A DNA stretch of 64,000 nucleotides from Bacillota bacterium. Lineage in GTDB: Bacteria > Bacillota > Clostridia > Christensenellales > Christensenellaceae. The notes below the pieces were generated by a model. It searched no databases, was not told the origin of the DNA, and was given only the letters and a program-made list of their open reading frames with translations. Positions 1 through 9,053 of the stretch are shown one piece after another (position 1 is the first letter of the stretch; the number at the start of each line of letters is the position of its first letter). The DNA lies in the NCBI GenBank assembly GCA_023393165.1, contig JAEWMJ010000049.1:94577-158576 (forward strand), given 5' to 3'. A program made the translations under genes and the position numbers.

Positions 1-692
1 GAAAGATCGGCGACGTAAGGATCGTCATGGGTGAATATCCGCAGGATTGGCTGCTGGATTCTATTGAAAACGTATCCGCAGACGCGCGTCCCTGGAGGAC
101 CGATCCCGCTATGACCGGCCGTTCCAACTGCGTAGGCGACATCGGCAGCCATACGGAAAACATGATCTCATTTTTGACCGGATTAAAGATTACAAAACTG
201 TGTGCAAATCTGGACGTATTCGGCCAGGGCGGCACTCTTGATAACAATGGCGAAGTTATGATGAAGTTTGAAAACGGAGCGTCCGGAATGCTGTGGTGTT
301 CCCAGGTTGCCATCGGTTACGACAACGCGCTGCGGGTACGCGTGTTTGGCTCAAAGGGAACAGTAGAATTTGTACAGGAAGACAGCAACTACCTGTATGT
401 TACAATGCGCGGAGAACCCACTAAAAAGTTATCCCGCGGTTCAAAATATATATCTCCCGCTGCGGCAAAATTCAGCCGCCTGCCCTGCGGACATCCCGAA
501 GGATTCCATGACGCTTATGCAAACATTTACGCTGCCTATGCGAACGCCGTATATGACAAACTCGCAGGCAAAAAAGTAAATGAGGAGGATTACGGCTATC
601 CAACCATCGAAATGGGCGTGGAAGGCGTAAAATTCATCAACGCATGCGTGGACAGCCATGAAGCGGACAATTCCTGGATCGAACTGAAATAA
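1..692 (+). CDS. Gfo/Idh/MocA-family oxidoreductase, C-terminal part (5' end outside window)
   Basis: The frame is open to the left edge: the codons before the ATG at 27 read KIGDVRIV and continue into GEYPQDWL, a stretch typical of the middle of Gfo/Idh/MocA NAD(P)-dependent dehydrogenases. An internal ATG is therefore not the start, and the N-terminal Rossmann domain lies upstream of the window. About 230 residues of the C-terminal alpha/beta substrate domain are present, including a DIGSH segment where these enzymes usually carry an active-site Asp/His. The family oxidises or epimerises sugars and inositols; the substrate cannot be read here. A strong hairpin follows the gene. Confidence 0.85.
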   Translation, partial: KIGDVRIVMGEYPQDWLLDSIENVSADARPWRTDPAMTGRSNCVGDIGSHTENMISFLTGLKITKLCANLDVFGQGGTLDNNGEVMMKFENGASGMLWCSQVAIGYDNALRVRVFGSKGTVEFVQEDSNYLYVTMRGEPTKKLSRGSKYISPAAAKFSRLPCGHPEGFHDAYANIYAAYANAVYDKLAGKKVNEEDYGYPTIEMGVEGVKFINACVDSHEADNSWIELK

Positions 693-729
693 AATAGTAT
701 TAAATAAATATAATTATAGAGAAAATAAA

Positions 730-760
730 ACAGAAGGATGAGGGTTCCTCATCCTTCTGT
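730..760. terminator. Perfect 14-bp hairpin, probable bidirectional terminator
   Basis: A 14-bp perfect inverted repeat (730-743 and 747-760) with a 3-nt loop lies 37 nt after the oxidoreductase stop. The left flank is A-rich, so a U-tract would form on the minus strand; the right flank has only short T runs. Confidence 0.75.
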
Positions 761-851
761 TATGTTATCAGAAATTTCAAAGCGGTTTTATTTTTAAGCT
801 TAAAGCCATATACATGTAGTATAAACAAAGGTTTGAAAGGATCTGATACAT

Positions 852-1487
852 ATGTACGAATATTATAAATTTGATCTTGTACCGCTTAGATATTCTTATA
901 ATGCGTTAGAACCATATATAGACGCTGCAACGATGGCATTACACCACGATAAGCATCTGGGGACTTATGTCAGCAACCTGAACAATACCCTTTCCAAATA
1001 TCCGCAGTTGCAAAAATGGCCGCTGGAAAAGCTGATAAGAAATTACCGCTCTCTGCCCAAAGAGATACAGATAACCGTAAAAAACAATGCGGGAGGCGTA
1101 TACAACCACAATTTATTTTTTAACATTATGGGCCCGGCGGGACCCGAAAGTTCTGCGGATGCCATTACGGCGGCGATTGAGCAGTTTTTCGGATCCATGG
1201 ATGATTTTAAGGATGAATTTATGGAAAACGCGCTGCGAGTCTTTGGATCGGGCTATACCTGGCTGGCGCTGAACGGCTATGGAAAACTGACGATCGTGAA
1301 CACGGCAAACCAGGATACTGTGCTTGGTCTTAACCTGTATCCTGTTCTTCTGATCGATGTATGGGAGCATGCGTATTATTTGAAATATAAAAGCAGGAGG
1401 GCGGATTATATTGAAAACTGGTTCCATACAATTAACTGGGCGAGTGTTCAGGGGTATTATAATTATTATATGGTGCATAACCATTAA
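852..1487 (+). CDS. Fe/Mn superoxide dismutase
   Basis: A 211-residue protein of the iron/manganese superoxide dismutase family, which converts superoxide to peroxide and oxygen in the cytoplasm. By alignment with E. coli SodA the metal ligands are H31 (in HHDKH), H86 (in YNHNLFF), D169 and H173 (in DVWEHAYY). Other family marks are GSGYTWLAL and NQDTVL. Compared with the classical enzyme, the helical-hairpin region between H31 and H86 carries an extra stretch (KWPLEKLIRNYRSLPKE) similar to that in many Clostridia. It is a single gene between a terminator and the parE promoter, with the Shine-Dalgarno-like site gaaagg before the ATG. Metal preference cannot be decided by eye. Confidence 0.9.
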   Translation: MYEYYKFDLVPLRYSYNALEPYIDAATMALHHDKHLGTYVSNLNNTLSKYPQLQKWPLEKLIRNYRSLPKEIQITVKNNAGGVYNHNLFFNIMGPAGPESSADAITAAIEQFFGSMDDFKDEFMENALRVFGSGYTWLALNGYGKLTIVNTANQDTVLGLNLYPVLLIDVWEHAYYLKYKSRRADYIENWFHTINWASVQGYYNYYMVHNH

Positions 1488-1622
1488 TTTTTTTTGTTCA
1501 TTTTTACGATATATTTAATGTTGATTTTCTTCAAAATACTCTTGATTTTTGATGAAAAAGAGTTCAAAATAAGTTGGATTTATGTTTAAATATTTCATTG
1601 TGGCAATATTATCTAGAATAAT

Positions 1623-1651
1623 TTGCTAAATATAGTGGTATAGTATATAAT
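1623..1651 (+). promoter_or_regulatory. Sigma-A-type promoter for parE-parC
   Basis: TTGCTA (1623-1628), a 17-nt spacer and a perfect TATAAT (1646-1651) lie 34 nt before the parE start codon. A ggagga ribosome-binding site follows at about 1675. Confidence 0.6.
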
Positions 1652-1685
1652 ATTTTCGTATATGTTGTAATTTTGGAGGAAAATA

Positions 1686-3668
1686 ATGGCCAGTACTTAC
1701 ACGGCGAAAGACATTCAGATTTTAGAGGGGCTGGACGCGGTACGACGGCGTCCCGGCATGTACATTGGCACAACAAGTTCGCGCGGTTTGCATCACTTGC
1801 TTTGGGAGATACTTGACAATTCCATAGATGAAGCCGCAAACGGCTATGCTGATAAGATTTCGGTTACGCTGCACGCGGACAACTCCGTATCGGTTGAAGA
1901 CAACGGACGCGGCATTCCGGTCGGTATCCATCCGGAACTCAAGGTCTCGGGCGTGGAAGTTGTATACACGCAGCTTCATGCCGGAGGAAAGTTTAACAAT
2001 GACAATTATGCGTATTCGGGCGGACTGCACGGCGTAGGCGCTTCGGTAGTGAACGCGCTTTCCAAATGGGTACGCGTAGAAGTATGCCAGGATGGGTTTC
2101 TGTACCGTCAGGAATTTAAAACCAGCATGCAAAAAGGCAGGATGATGGTGGGAAAACCAGTTGGGCCGCTGGAAAAAATCGGGCCGACATCCAAACGGGG
2201 CACCAAGGTCACCTTTCTTCCTGACGACGAGGTGTTTGACGAGATCGAGTTCAATTATGAAAACATCAAGCGCCGTTTGCGGGAGTTTGCATTTTTAACA
2301 AAAGGCCTTAAAATAGTACTTTCTGACGAACGTACGCCGGGCCAGCGCCCAAAAGCAACCGTATTTGAGTACCAGGGCGGCATAGTGGATTTTGTTCGTT
2401 ATATAAACGAGGACAAGCAGCCTTTGCATACAACGCCCATACTGATAGAAGGGCAGAAAAATGACATCATCGTATCCATAGCGATGCAATATAACCAGAG
2501 TTATACCGAGGGGATATTCTCCTATGTCAATAATATCAACACGCCCGAGGGCGGTACGCATGAAACGGGTTTTAAAACCGCTATTACCAAGGTAATGAAC
2601 GACTATGCGCGGGCAGCAAACCTGATAAAGGAAAAGGATCTTTCTCTGGCGGGCGAGGACTTCCGGGAAGGACTTTGTGCGGTTTTATCCCTTAAAATGA
2701 AAAACGTTCAGTTTGAAGGGCAGACAAAAACAAAGCTGGGCAACGCAGAAGCAAAAACCGCCGTAGAAGCAATCGTTACCGAAAAGCTCGCCAATTTTAT
2801 GTCCGATTTAAACAATACCCAGATCTGTACTCAGATCATAGAAAAGGCGGTCGCCGCAGCGCGTGTACGCGAGGCCTCCAGAAAAGCAAAAAAGACCCAG
2901 CGCGAAAAAAACAAGCTTGAAAATTCGCCGCTGGTGGGCAAGCTTTCCAGCTGCACTGGCAAAAACTACGAAATGAACGAACTATTCATAGTCGAAGGCG
3001 ACAGTGCGGGCGGAAGCGCAAAGCAGGGCCGGGACAGGCGGTTTCAGGCGATACTGCCTCTGCGGGGCAAGCCTCTGAATGTAGAAAAAAAACGCGTAGA
3101 TCAGGTGCTTGCCAATGAAGAATTCCGTTCGATTATAACGGCATTGGGCGTAGGGTTCGACGAAAGTTTCAATATCAATAATCTCAAATACAATAAAATC
3201 ATTATATTGTCGGATGCTGACCAGGACGGTGCGCATATCCGCTGCATTTTGATTACGTTTTTCTTCAGGTATTATAAGGAATTGGTCACCGACGGGCATT
3301 TGTATATCGGCCGCCCGCCTCTTTATAAGATCGCAAAGGGCAGCAATGTACTGTATGCTTACAACGAGAAACAGCTCGCGGAGGCCAAGGATCAGCTGGG
3401 CAAAAACTGTACGGTGCAGCGGTATAAAGGCCTTGGCGAAATGAACCCTGAGCAGCTTTGGGAAACAACGATGAATCCTGAAAAACGTTCGCTCATCCGG
3501 GTTACGATTGAAGACGCGGCTGACGCAGAGCATATTGTCTCCGTCCTGATGGGGGACAAGGTGGAACCACGGCGCGACCATATTGGCTTATACGCCAATT
3601 TCAATAAAAAAGATCATTTTGAGGGAATATTGCGATATGGCAAAGAAGACGAAGCAAGTTATCTATGA
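1686..3668 (+). CDS. parE: Type II topoisomerase subunit B (ParE/GyrB family)
   Basis: A 660-residue ATPase subunit of a type IIA topoisomerase. The GHKL ATPase domain has RRRPGMYIG, EILDNSIDEA, DNGRGIPVG and GGLHGVGASVVNALS. The TOPRIM domain has EGDSAGGSAKQGRDR and DADQDGAHI, and the C-terminal core ends with YKGLGEMNPEQLW. The wording around DNSIDEA and the adjacent partner with DGLKPVQRRIL suggest topoisomerase IV (decatenation) rather than gyrase, but family resemblance alone cannot exclude a second gyrase-like pair, which many Clostridia carry. Its 3' end overlaps parC by 32 nt, so the subunits are probably translationally coupled. Confidence 0.85.
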   Translation: MASTYTAKDIQILEGLDAVRRRPGMYIGTTSSRGLHHLLWEILDNSIDEAANGYADKISVTLHADNSVSVEDNGRGIPVGIHPELKVSGVEVVYTQLHAGGKFNNDNYAYSGGLHGVGASVVNALSKWVRVEVCQDGFLYRQEFKTSMQKGRMMVGKPVGPLEKIGPTSKRGTKVTFLPDDEVFDEIEFNYENIKRRLREFAFLTKGLKIVLSDERTPGQRPKATVFEYQGGIVDFVRYINEDKQPLHTTPILIEGQKNDIIVSIAMQYNQSYTEGIFSYVNNINTPEGGTHETGFKTAITKVMNDYARAANLIKEKDLSLAGEDFREGLCAVLSLKMKNVQFEGQTKTKLGNAEAKTAVEAIVTEKLANFMSDLNNTQICTQIIEKAVAAARVREASRKAKKTQREKNKLENSPLVGKLSSCTGKNYEMNELFIVEGDSAGGSAKQGRDRRFQAILPLRGKPLNVEKKRVDQVLANEEFRSIITALGVGFDESFNINNLKYNKIIILSDADQDGAHIRCILITFFFRYYKELVTDGHLYIGRPPLYKIAKGSNVLYAYNEKQLAEAKDQLGKNCTVQRYKGLGEMNPEQLWETTMNPEKRSLIRVTIEDAADAEHIVSVLMGDKVEPRRDHIGLYANFNKKDHFEGILRYGKEDEASYL

Positions 3669-6072
3669 CGAACAAATAATTGAAAACAGCATGGAGGATA
3701 CGATGCACCAGGCCTATATGACATATGCGGAGTATGTCATATTGGAGCGCGCTCTTCCCAGAGTTGAGGACGGACTTAAACCAGTACAGCGGCGTATTTT
3801 ATATACCATGAGCGAGCTGGGTTTAACGCCTGACAAGCCCTATAAAAAGTCTGCCAGGATCGTTGGCGAATGCCTGGGCAAGTACCATCCCCACGGCGAT
3901 ACCAGCGTATACGATGCTATGGTGCGCCTGGCGCAGCCTTACTCCATGCGCGAGCCCATGGTGGACGGACACGGGAATTTCGGTTCCATGGACGGAGACA
4001 GTGCGGCCGCCATGCGTTATACCGAAGCAAGGCTTTCACCGCTGGCTATGGAAATGCTGCGGGATTTGGGAAAGGATACAGTGCCGTTCCGCCCGAATTT
4101 CGACGATTCGGAATGGGAGCCGGATATGCTTCCGGCGCGTTTTCCCAATCTGCTTGTAAACGGCGCGTCCGGAATCGCTGTAGGACTTGCCACAAACATA
4201 CCTCCTCATAATCTGGGGGAGGTGATCGACGGTGTTGTATACAGGCTTGATAACCCGGAATGCAGTCTGCATTCCATTATGAAATACATCAAGGCGCCCG
4301 ATTTCCCGACGGGCGGGTATATTGTGAACCATGAAGAACTTGTTACAGCATATGAAACAGGCAGGGGCAAGATTTTGCTGCGCGCAAAAGCAGAGATTGA
4401 AAAATCGGAAAACGGCAAAACGCGTATTGTTGTGACAGAGGTTCCTTATGAAATCAAAAAATCCACCATGCTGGAAAAGATCCTTGCCGTTTCCGAAGTC
4501 AAAAAGGATATTTTTGCCTGTATAGACGATATCCGCGACGAGTCGGACAGGGAAGGCGTACGCGCGGTTATCGAGATTAAAAAGGGCTATGATCCACAGA
4601 AAATACTAAACCTTTTATACAAATACACCGACCTGCAGGTCACATTCGGCATCAATATGATGGCGATCGCCAGAGGCGTGCCCATGCAATTGGGGCTTCT
4701 GGCCATACTGGATTATTATATTGCTCACCAGAAGGACGTGGTCACCCGCAGAACGCAATACGACCTGGAAAAAGCCGAAAAGCGCGAACATATATTGGCC
4801 GGCTTGATTATCGCGGTGGAGAATATCGACCGGGTGATCAAGATCATCCGGGAATCAAAGGACGTGCGTGAAGCCAAGGCCTCGCTCATGGCTGCATTCA
4901 GTCTGACGGGTATACAGGCGCAGGCTATTCTGGATATGCGCCTTGCGCGGCTGACAGCACTGGAGATTGATACGCTTCGCGCGGAGTATAAAGAAGTTGT
5001 TGCGCTTATAGCATACCTTAATTCCATACTGGAATCCCCGCAGAAGCTGATTGAAGTCATCAAGGAAGAACTTCATGAAATCAGACACAAATATGCAAAC
5101 AAACGGCGCACGCATGTGATCCAGGTGGACGTTGCTGCGGAAGAACCCGATGAAAGCGAATTCAGAGTAGTGGAAGAATGCGCAATCGTTCTGTCACAGT
5201 CCATGCATTTAAAACGCTTATCCACAAAGGCGCTGCAAAAAGGCCTGGAAAACGGGGGCGATGATAAAAACGAACCCAGGCTGCTCGTATCCTCCGATAC
5301 GGACAGCAAGATTTATATTTTTACAAATAAGGGCAATCAATATATTCTGCCGGCTTCATCCATCCCCGAAGGCAAGCTGAAAGATACCGGAAAGCCATTA
5401 ACAGCTCTCATGCCGGGTGTGGATGCGGATGAAAAAATACTGAATCTGTTCGATTTCAAGTCTTTTGAAGGCAAAATGCTGTTTGCTACCAGGAACGGCA
5501 TGGTAAAAGCTACCGATCTTTCGGAATTTGACGCCAAAAAGTGCAAGATAATGGCTTGTGGACTGAAAGAAGGGGACGAGCTGTTATATGTTCAAACATG
5601 GCAGGATGTTCCCAATATGCTTTTTATAACAAAGCTGGGTATGTCCATTAACATCAGTAAACTGGAAATATCCCAAATGGGCAGGGCAGCCAAGGGAGTG
5701 GGCGCGATCAACCTGAAAAAAGGGGACAGCGTTGTGCTGGCTGTGCAGGTGGATAATAATGGCGGCATGGTACTGTGCATGACCGAAAAAGGCTACGCAA
5801 AACAAACGCCGCTTTCAGAATATGAACTCCAGGGAAGGAACGGTAAGGGCCTTAAAACTTACAACCTTACGGGACAGATTGGACAGACGGTTACGGGAGC
5901 AGTATTCCTCGACAAACCCTGCATGCTTGTTACAAAGCAGAAATCCGGGGATATTACCACTCTTAAATCCGATGATATCCCAAGCGACGCCCGGAATGCC
6001 AAAGGCGAACAGGTGGTGCTTGCCGTTATGGGCAACGATGTTGTATCGCTTGAAAAGAAAATATTTGAATAG
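3637..6072 (+). CDS. parC: Type II topoisomerase subunit A (ParC/GyrA family)
   Basis: The DNA-breaking subunit, 811 residues from the chosen ATG (MAKKTKQ); an in-frame ATG at 3583 would lie deep inside parE and adds non-conserved sequence. Visible marks are the breakage-reunion domain with ALPRVEDGLKPVQRR, the winged-helix HPHGDTSVYDAMVRLAQ, the catalytic tyrosine in AAMRYTEARL and a C-terminal beta-pinwheel. A canonical GyrA box (QRRGGKG type) is not obvious: only weaker look-alikes such as MGRAAKGV and QGRNGKGL occur, which favours ParC. The quinolone-determining position equivalent to GyrA Ser83 is Thr, followed by Ser. A strong terminator follows. Confidence 0.83.
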   Translation: MAKKTKQVIYDEQIIENSMEDTMHQAYMTYAEYVILERALPRVEDGLKPVQRRILYTMSELGLTPDKPYKKSARIVGECLGKYHPHGDTSVYDAMVRLAQPYSMREPMVDGHGNFGSMDGDSAAAMRYTEARLSPLAMEMLRDLGKDTVPFRPNFDDSEWEPDMLPARFPNLLVNGASGIAVGLATNIPPHNLGEVIDGVVYRLDNPECSLHSIMKYIKAPDFPTGGYIVNHEELVTAYETGRGKILLRAKAEIEKSENGKTRIVVTEVPYEIKKSTMLEKILAVSEVKKDIFACIDDIRDESDREGVRAVIEIKKGYDPQKILNLLYKYTDLQVTFGINMMAIARGVPMQLGLLAILDYYIAHQKDVVTRRTQYDLEKAEKREHILAGLIIAVENIDRVIKIIRESKDVREAKASLMAAFSLTGIQAQAILDMRLARLTALEIDTLRAEYKEVVALIAYLNSILESPQKLIEVIKEELHEIRHKYANKRRTHVIQVDVAAEEPDESEFRVVEECAIVLSQSMHLKRLSTKALQKGLENGGDDKNEPRLLVSSDTDSKIYIFTNKGNQYILPASSIPEGKLKDTGKPLTALMPGVDADEKILNLFDFKSFEGKMLFATRNGMVKATDLSEFDAKKCKIMACGLKEGDELLYVQTWQDVPNMLFITKLGMSINISKLEISQMGRAAKGVGAINLKKGDSVVLAVQVDNNGGMVLCMTEKGYAKQTPLSEYELQGRNGKGLKTYNLTGQIGQTVTGAVFLDKPCMLVTKQKSGDITTLKSDDIPSDARNAKGEQVVLAVMGNDVVSLEKKIFE

Positions 6073-6100
6073 CAGCATTAAATTTAAATATTATTCTCAG

Positions 6101-6135
6101 GAGACAAGTTTAGCGGCTTGTCTCTTTTGTTTTTT
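6101..6135 (+). terminator. Rho-independent terminator of parE-parC
   Basis: GAGACAAG (6101-6108), an 8-nt loop and CTTGTCTC (6117-6124) are followed directly by a T-rich tract to 6135. It lies 28 nt after the parC stop. Confidence 0.9.
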
Positions 6136-6244
6136 AAATATAAGATAAATTTTAACGTTATTCAAGTCAATGTGGCATAAGCAAAAGCCTTTAAACAGAC
6201 CTTTTTAGTATATTCATCATTTAAAACGGTTGGTAACAATCGAA

Positions 6245-6262
6245 AAATATAAACGTTTAAAT
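6245..6262. promoter_or_regulatory. Putative LacI-family operator (copy 1)
   Basis: An 18-nt near-palindrome centred on CG (aaatataaacgtttaaat) of the form typical for LacI-family operators. The identical 18 nt occur again before the first gene of the downstream operon (7543-7560), and a 16/18 variant occurs at 6444-6461. It sits about 200 bp upstream of the LacI-type gene and just ahead of a candidate promoter, which suggests autoregulation. The sites are exact in sequence; binding is inferred. Confidence 0.65.
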
Positions 6263-6278
6263 TTATTTTCAAAAACTA

Positions 6279-6307
6279 TTGATTTTTTATTTTATATGAT
6301 ATAAAAT
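6279..6307 (+). promoter_or_regulatory. Candidate promoter for the LacI-type regulator
   Basis: TTGATT (6279-6284), 17 nt, TAAAAT (6302-6307). The whole interval 6140-6460 is very AT-rich, so chance matches are likely and the call is weak. Apart from this and the two operator copies I see no gene or other structure between 6136 and 6463. Confidence 0.35.
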
Positions 6308-6443
6308 AAAGCCATAAAAGAAAAATGCTTAAAAAAGTGGTTTCATTCTAACAATAAAAGAAAAATAGAAGGCAATGTCTTTATTGCAAGTATTCAATGA
6401 ATGGTTATTTATTATTTTTTATAAAAATTTTTGAAATACTTAA

Positions 6444-6461
6444 AAATTTAAAGGTTTAAAT
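6444..6461. promoter_or_regulatory. Putative LacI-family operator (copy 2, variant)
   Basis: This matches the 18-nt operator at 6245 and 7543 in 16 of 18 positions (central GG instead of CG, and one A to T). It overlaps the translation-initiation region of the regulator, so binding here would block the regulator's own expression. Confidence 0.5.
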
Positions 6462-6469
6462 TATTGGTT

Positions 6470-7495
6470 ATGGACAAAAAAGCTGCAACAATATTTGACG
6501 TCGCCAGGACGGCAGGGGTATCTATAGCAACCGTATCGCATGTATTAAATAATTCAGTTAATGTCGCCGACAAGACGAAAGTAAAGGTTCTGGAGGCCAT
6601 TGAAAAGCTTTCCTATTCACCGAATGATGCAGCGAGAAGTATCAGGACGGGAAAAACAAAATCCATCGGTATTATTGTTCCTGATATTATGAATGAGTAT
6701 TATTCAAATACGATGCAATCATTCCTGAAAGCTGCATATAGCAAGGAATACACGGTGCTGCTGACATGCTGCGAAAACAATATCCGCTATGAGGAAAAGC
6801 TGATCCGGATGCTTCTTGACCGGAGGGTTGAAGCCATCGGCATAATGGGTGGAAAAAATGATGAAGATCTGATCAGGGAGGTCATGTCAAAAGTACCAAT
6901 ACTCTTAATAGACAGAAGGATTGAAAACAGCGGTTTATCATGCATTCAATTTGATAATTTTACGGCAATGCGTGAACTGATCTCTGTTTTACATAAGGCC
7001 GGGTATACAGAAATAGGCTATATGTCCGAATCTGTTGAAATGGTCAATATCAGCGACCGGTATCATGGATTTATTCAGGGCATGGAAGAAAGCGGATTAA
7101 CCGTAAACGATAAATATATTTACATTTCTAAGGAATTGCAGCTGAATAAGAATATGAACGGAAAAAAATTAATGACAAAATTGTTAAAAGAAAAAGGCCG
7201 TGAAAAACTGCCTAAGGTACTGCTTACTTCATCCGATCTGATAGCGGCAGGCGTTATGGACGCCATCAAGGAAGCTGGGTATACGATACCAAAGGACTTT
7301 GGAATTATCGGCTTCGATAATATCATGCTGTCCAATTATACATATCCTGCTCTCACGACCGTACAACAAGATACGGAAATGATGGGGAAAACAAGCTGGG
7401 ATATCATTTATCAGCTGATCAAAAGAAAAGCAAAAATTCATCACGACATAGTACTTGAACAAAAACTGATCTTCAGAGATTCCTGTATTTTATAA
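6470..7495 (+). CDS. LacI-family transcriptional regulator
   Basis: A 341-residue repressor-type protein. The N-terminal helix-turn-helix reads ATIFDVARTAGVSIATVSHVLN, split here as ATIFDVARTAGVS and IATVSHVLN, followed by the hinge helix with SPNDAARSIRTGKT. The rest is a periplasmic-binding-protein-like effector domain that starts SIGIIVPDI and includes LTSSDLIAAGVMDA and GFDNIMLSNYTYPALTTV. An in-frame TTG at 6464 is an alternative start with better spacing to a weak aaagg; ATG at 6470 fits family N-termini better. The gene lies immediately upstream of, and in the same direction as, the sugar operon, and shares its 18-bp operator. It is therefore the likely local regulator, with an unknown sugar or sugar derivative as effector. 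Confidence 0.9.
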   Translation: MDKKAATIFDVARTAGVSIATVSHVLNNSVNVADKTKVKVLEAIEKLSYSPNDAARSIRTGKTKSIGIIVPDIMNEYYSNTMQSFLKAAYSKEYTVLLTCCENNIRYEEKLIRMLLDRRVEAIGIMGGKNDEDLIREVMSKVPILLIDRRIENSGLSCIQFDNFTAMRELISVLHKAGYTEIGYMSESVEMVNISDRYHGFIQGMEESGLTVNDKYIYISKELQLNKNMNGKKLMTKLLKEKGREKLPKVLLTSSDLIAAGVMDAIKEAGYTIPKDFGIIGFDNIMLSNYTYPALTTVQQDTEMMGKTSWDIIYQLIKRKAKIHHDIVLEQKLIFRDSCIL

Positions 7496-7517
7496 TACCA
7501 TATAAATGTGGCAATTA

Positions 7518-7560
7518 CTGCAACAGTATAGAATAACAAATAAAATATAAACGTTTAAAT
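7518..7560 (+). promoter_or_regulatory. Operon control region: candidate -35/-10 with LacI-family operator (copy 3)
   Basis: The 18-nt operator at 7543-7560 is identical to copy 1 (6245-6262). TAAAAT (7541-7546) overlaps its left end and has CTGCAA 17 nt upstream as a poor -35. Repressor binding would cover the -10 and the expected transcription start. The operator ends 31 nt before the chosen start codon of the first structural gene. Confidence 0.6.
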
Positions 7561-7591
7561 AATGGATAAAATCGAATTGGAGGAAATGATT

Positions 7592-8644
7592 ATGAATTCA
7601 AAAACAAGATTTTTAAATCAAATGGAAGGTAAACCAATTGATAGATTAACAATGTGGTACGGAGCAGAGCCGGACCTCACACATAACATAATGAAGCTGT
7701 TAAATTTGAGCACCGAAGAAGAATTGATGCAGGAACTGCATGCCGATTTTAGAACGGTCCGCCCAAAATACATCGGGCCCAAGCTGGGTCGTTATCCTGA
7801 CGGCACATTCGATTCCATATGGGGGATCAAGCGCGGCGGGGGGTTCTGGGGCACGGCTTTAAACCATCCGCTTGAACATGTGGAGGACGTATCCGAATTG
7901 GACGATTATGCCTGGCCCACTGCAGACCTGTTCGATGTAAATTTTACAGAAGAAGAAATAGAGCTTTCAAAACAATACGCGATCATCGGCGGGGAATGGG
8001 CGCCATTTTTTATCGAAGCCTACGAACTGGTGGGTTATGAAAAGCTACTGATGGACCTTTATATCAATCCGGTCCTGGCATGCGAAATAATGGAACGTTG
8101 CCTTAATTTTCACCTTGAAATCAACGAACGGCTGTTCCCAAAATACGCAAAATACATCGATATGGACTGGTTTTGCAATGATTACGGCATTACTAAGGGC
8201 CTGCTTATCGACCCCAATATGTGGCGCAAATACTGTAAACCCCTGCAGGCCAAGCTAGCTGCACAGGGACATAAATACGGAATGAAAGTCGCCATGCATT
8301 CCTGTGGGGATATTTCTTCCATCATTCCCGATCTGATCGACATCGGGATACAGATCATAAATCCCATACAGGTCAACTGCCCGGGAATGGATCCTAAAAA
8401 ATTAAAGCAGGAATTCGGGCGTGATATCATTTTCTTCGGGGGCATTGACTATAACGAACTGTTGTCCAACGGTACGCAAAAAGAAGTTGAAGAAGGCACA
8501 AAAGAAATGATCGATATCCTGGGGTACGACGGCGGAATGATCGTTGCGCCCACACACGATCTGCTGATGAGCGAGGTGCCGGCGGAAAATATGGTTACGC
8601 TTTATAAAACCGCGCTTGAGTATTCGCCTAAATTTTTTAAATAA
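7592..8644 (+). CDS. URO-D/MtaA-like protein (putative corrinoid- or Zn-dependent methyltransferase fold)
   Basis: A 350-residue protein of the uroporphyrinogen-decarboxylase superfamily. The start is set at ATG 7592 because a ggagg lies 8 nt upstream; the in-frame ATG at 7562 would overlap the operator. It is not HemE: the HemE N-terminal arginine motif (RQAGRY type) is absent. It has the H-x-C-G signature at H236-C238, as in MtaA/CmuA methylcobalamin transferases, then C263 (VNCPGMD) and a C-terminal H322 (APTHDLL) near where MtaA has its third metal-binding Cys. No corrinoid protein is encoded nearby. The first gene of the operator-controlled operon, it probably acts on the imported sugar derivative; the reaction is unknown. 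Confidence 0.75.
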   Translation: MNSKTRFLNQMEGKPIDRLTMWYGAEPDLTHNIMKLLNLSTEEELMQELHADFRTVRPKYIGPKLGRYPDGTFDSIWGIKRGGGFWGTALNHPLEHVEDVSELDDYAWPTADLFDVNFTEEEIELSKQYAIIGGEWAPFFIEAYELVGYEKLLMDLYINPVLACEIMERCLNFHLEINERLFPKYAKYIDMDWFCNDYGITKGLLIDPNMWRKYCKPLQAKLAAQGHKYGMKVAMHSCGDISSIIPDLIDIGIQIINPIQVNCPGMDPKKLKQEFGRDIIFFGGIDYNELLSNGTQKEVEEGTKEMIDILGYDGGMIVAPTHDLLMSEVPAENMVTLYKTALEYSPKFFK

Positions 8645-8664
8645 TTTTCAAATGGAGGATCGCC

Positions 8665-9015
8665 ATGAATCTATATTGTGTTGTAAACGAACTAAAACCT
8701 GAGGGTGTCGCGCCTTACAGTGAATATCACAAAAATGCGCATAAAACAGAATGGAAGACACAGTTAAAAGCACTCCGCGATGCGGGCATGGAGATATGCA
8801 ACGTGTACATTTGGAAGAATCATGCCATTATGATCGTCGGGTGCGAAGATCTGAATGTCTGTTACAAAAAACTGGCTACAATGCCGGACAATCTCAGATG
8901 GCAGAAATTGATGAACGGATTCTTTTTAAACGATCCCAAATTTGACGGCACAAAAACGATTTCGATCGAAAAGATTTTTGATTTGGTTGAGCAGTCAAAA
9001 TGCTTAAGCGAATGA
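8665..9015 (+). CDS. L-rhamnose mutarotase-like protein (RhaM/DUF718 family)
   Basis: A 116-residue small alpha/beta protein resembling L-rhamnose mutarotase, which interconverts the anomers of L-rhamnose or related 6-deoxy sugars. Conserved features are an early Y-H-K-x-A-H-K region, ALRDAGMEICNVYIWKN, and the late LRWQKLM segment corresponding to the family's xRWW/xxM motif. A strong ggagg precedes the ATG. Its position between a URO-D-like gene and the sugar-binding protein gene suggests that the imported compound is, or releases, a pyranose needing anomer exchange. True substrate unknown. Confidence 0.72.
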   Translation: MNLYCVVNELKPEGVAPYSEYHKNAHKTEWKTQLKALRDAGMEICNVYIWKNHAIMIVGCEDLNVCYKKLATMPDNLRWQKLMNGFFLNDPKFDGTKTISIEKIFDLVEQSKCLSE

Positions 9016-9053
9016 AATAACAGGGGGGAAAAAATCAAATGGAGGAAATTAAA

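Noticed and set aside
1686..6072. Annotation as the primary gyrase gyrB-gyrA
   Set aside because: Partner motifs (DGLKPVQRR) and the lack of a clear GyrA box favour topoisomerase IV or a second pair; dnaA/recF neighbours of gyrase loci are absent. Not fully excluded.
7592..8644. Annotation as HemE (uroporphyrinogen decarboxylase of haem synthesis)
   Set aside because: The HemE N-terminal arginine motif is missing, no other haem genes are near, and the H-x-C-G signature and sugar operon context fit MtaA-like relatives. The same holds for 12699-13775.
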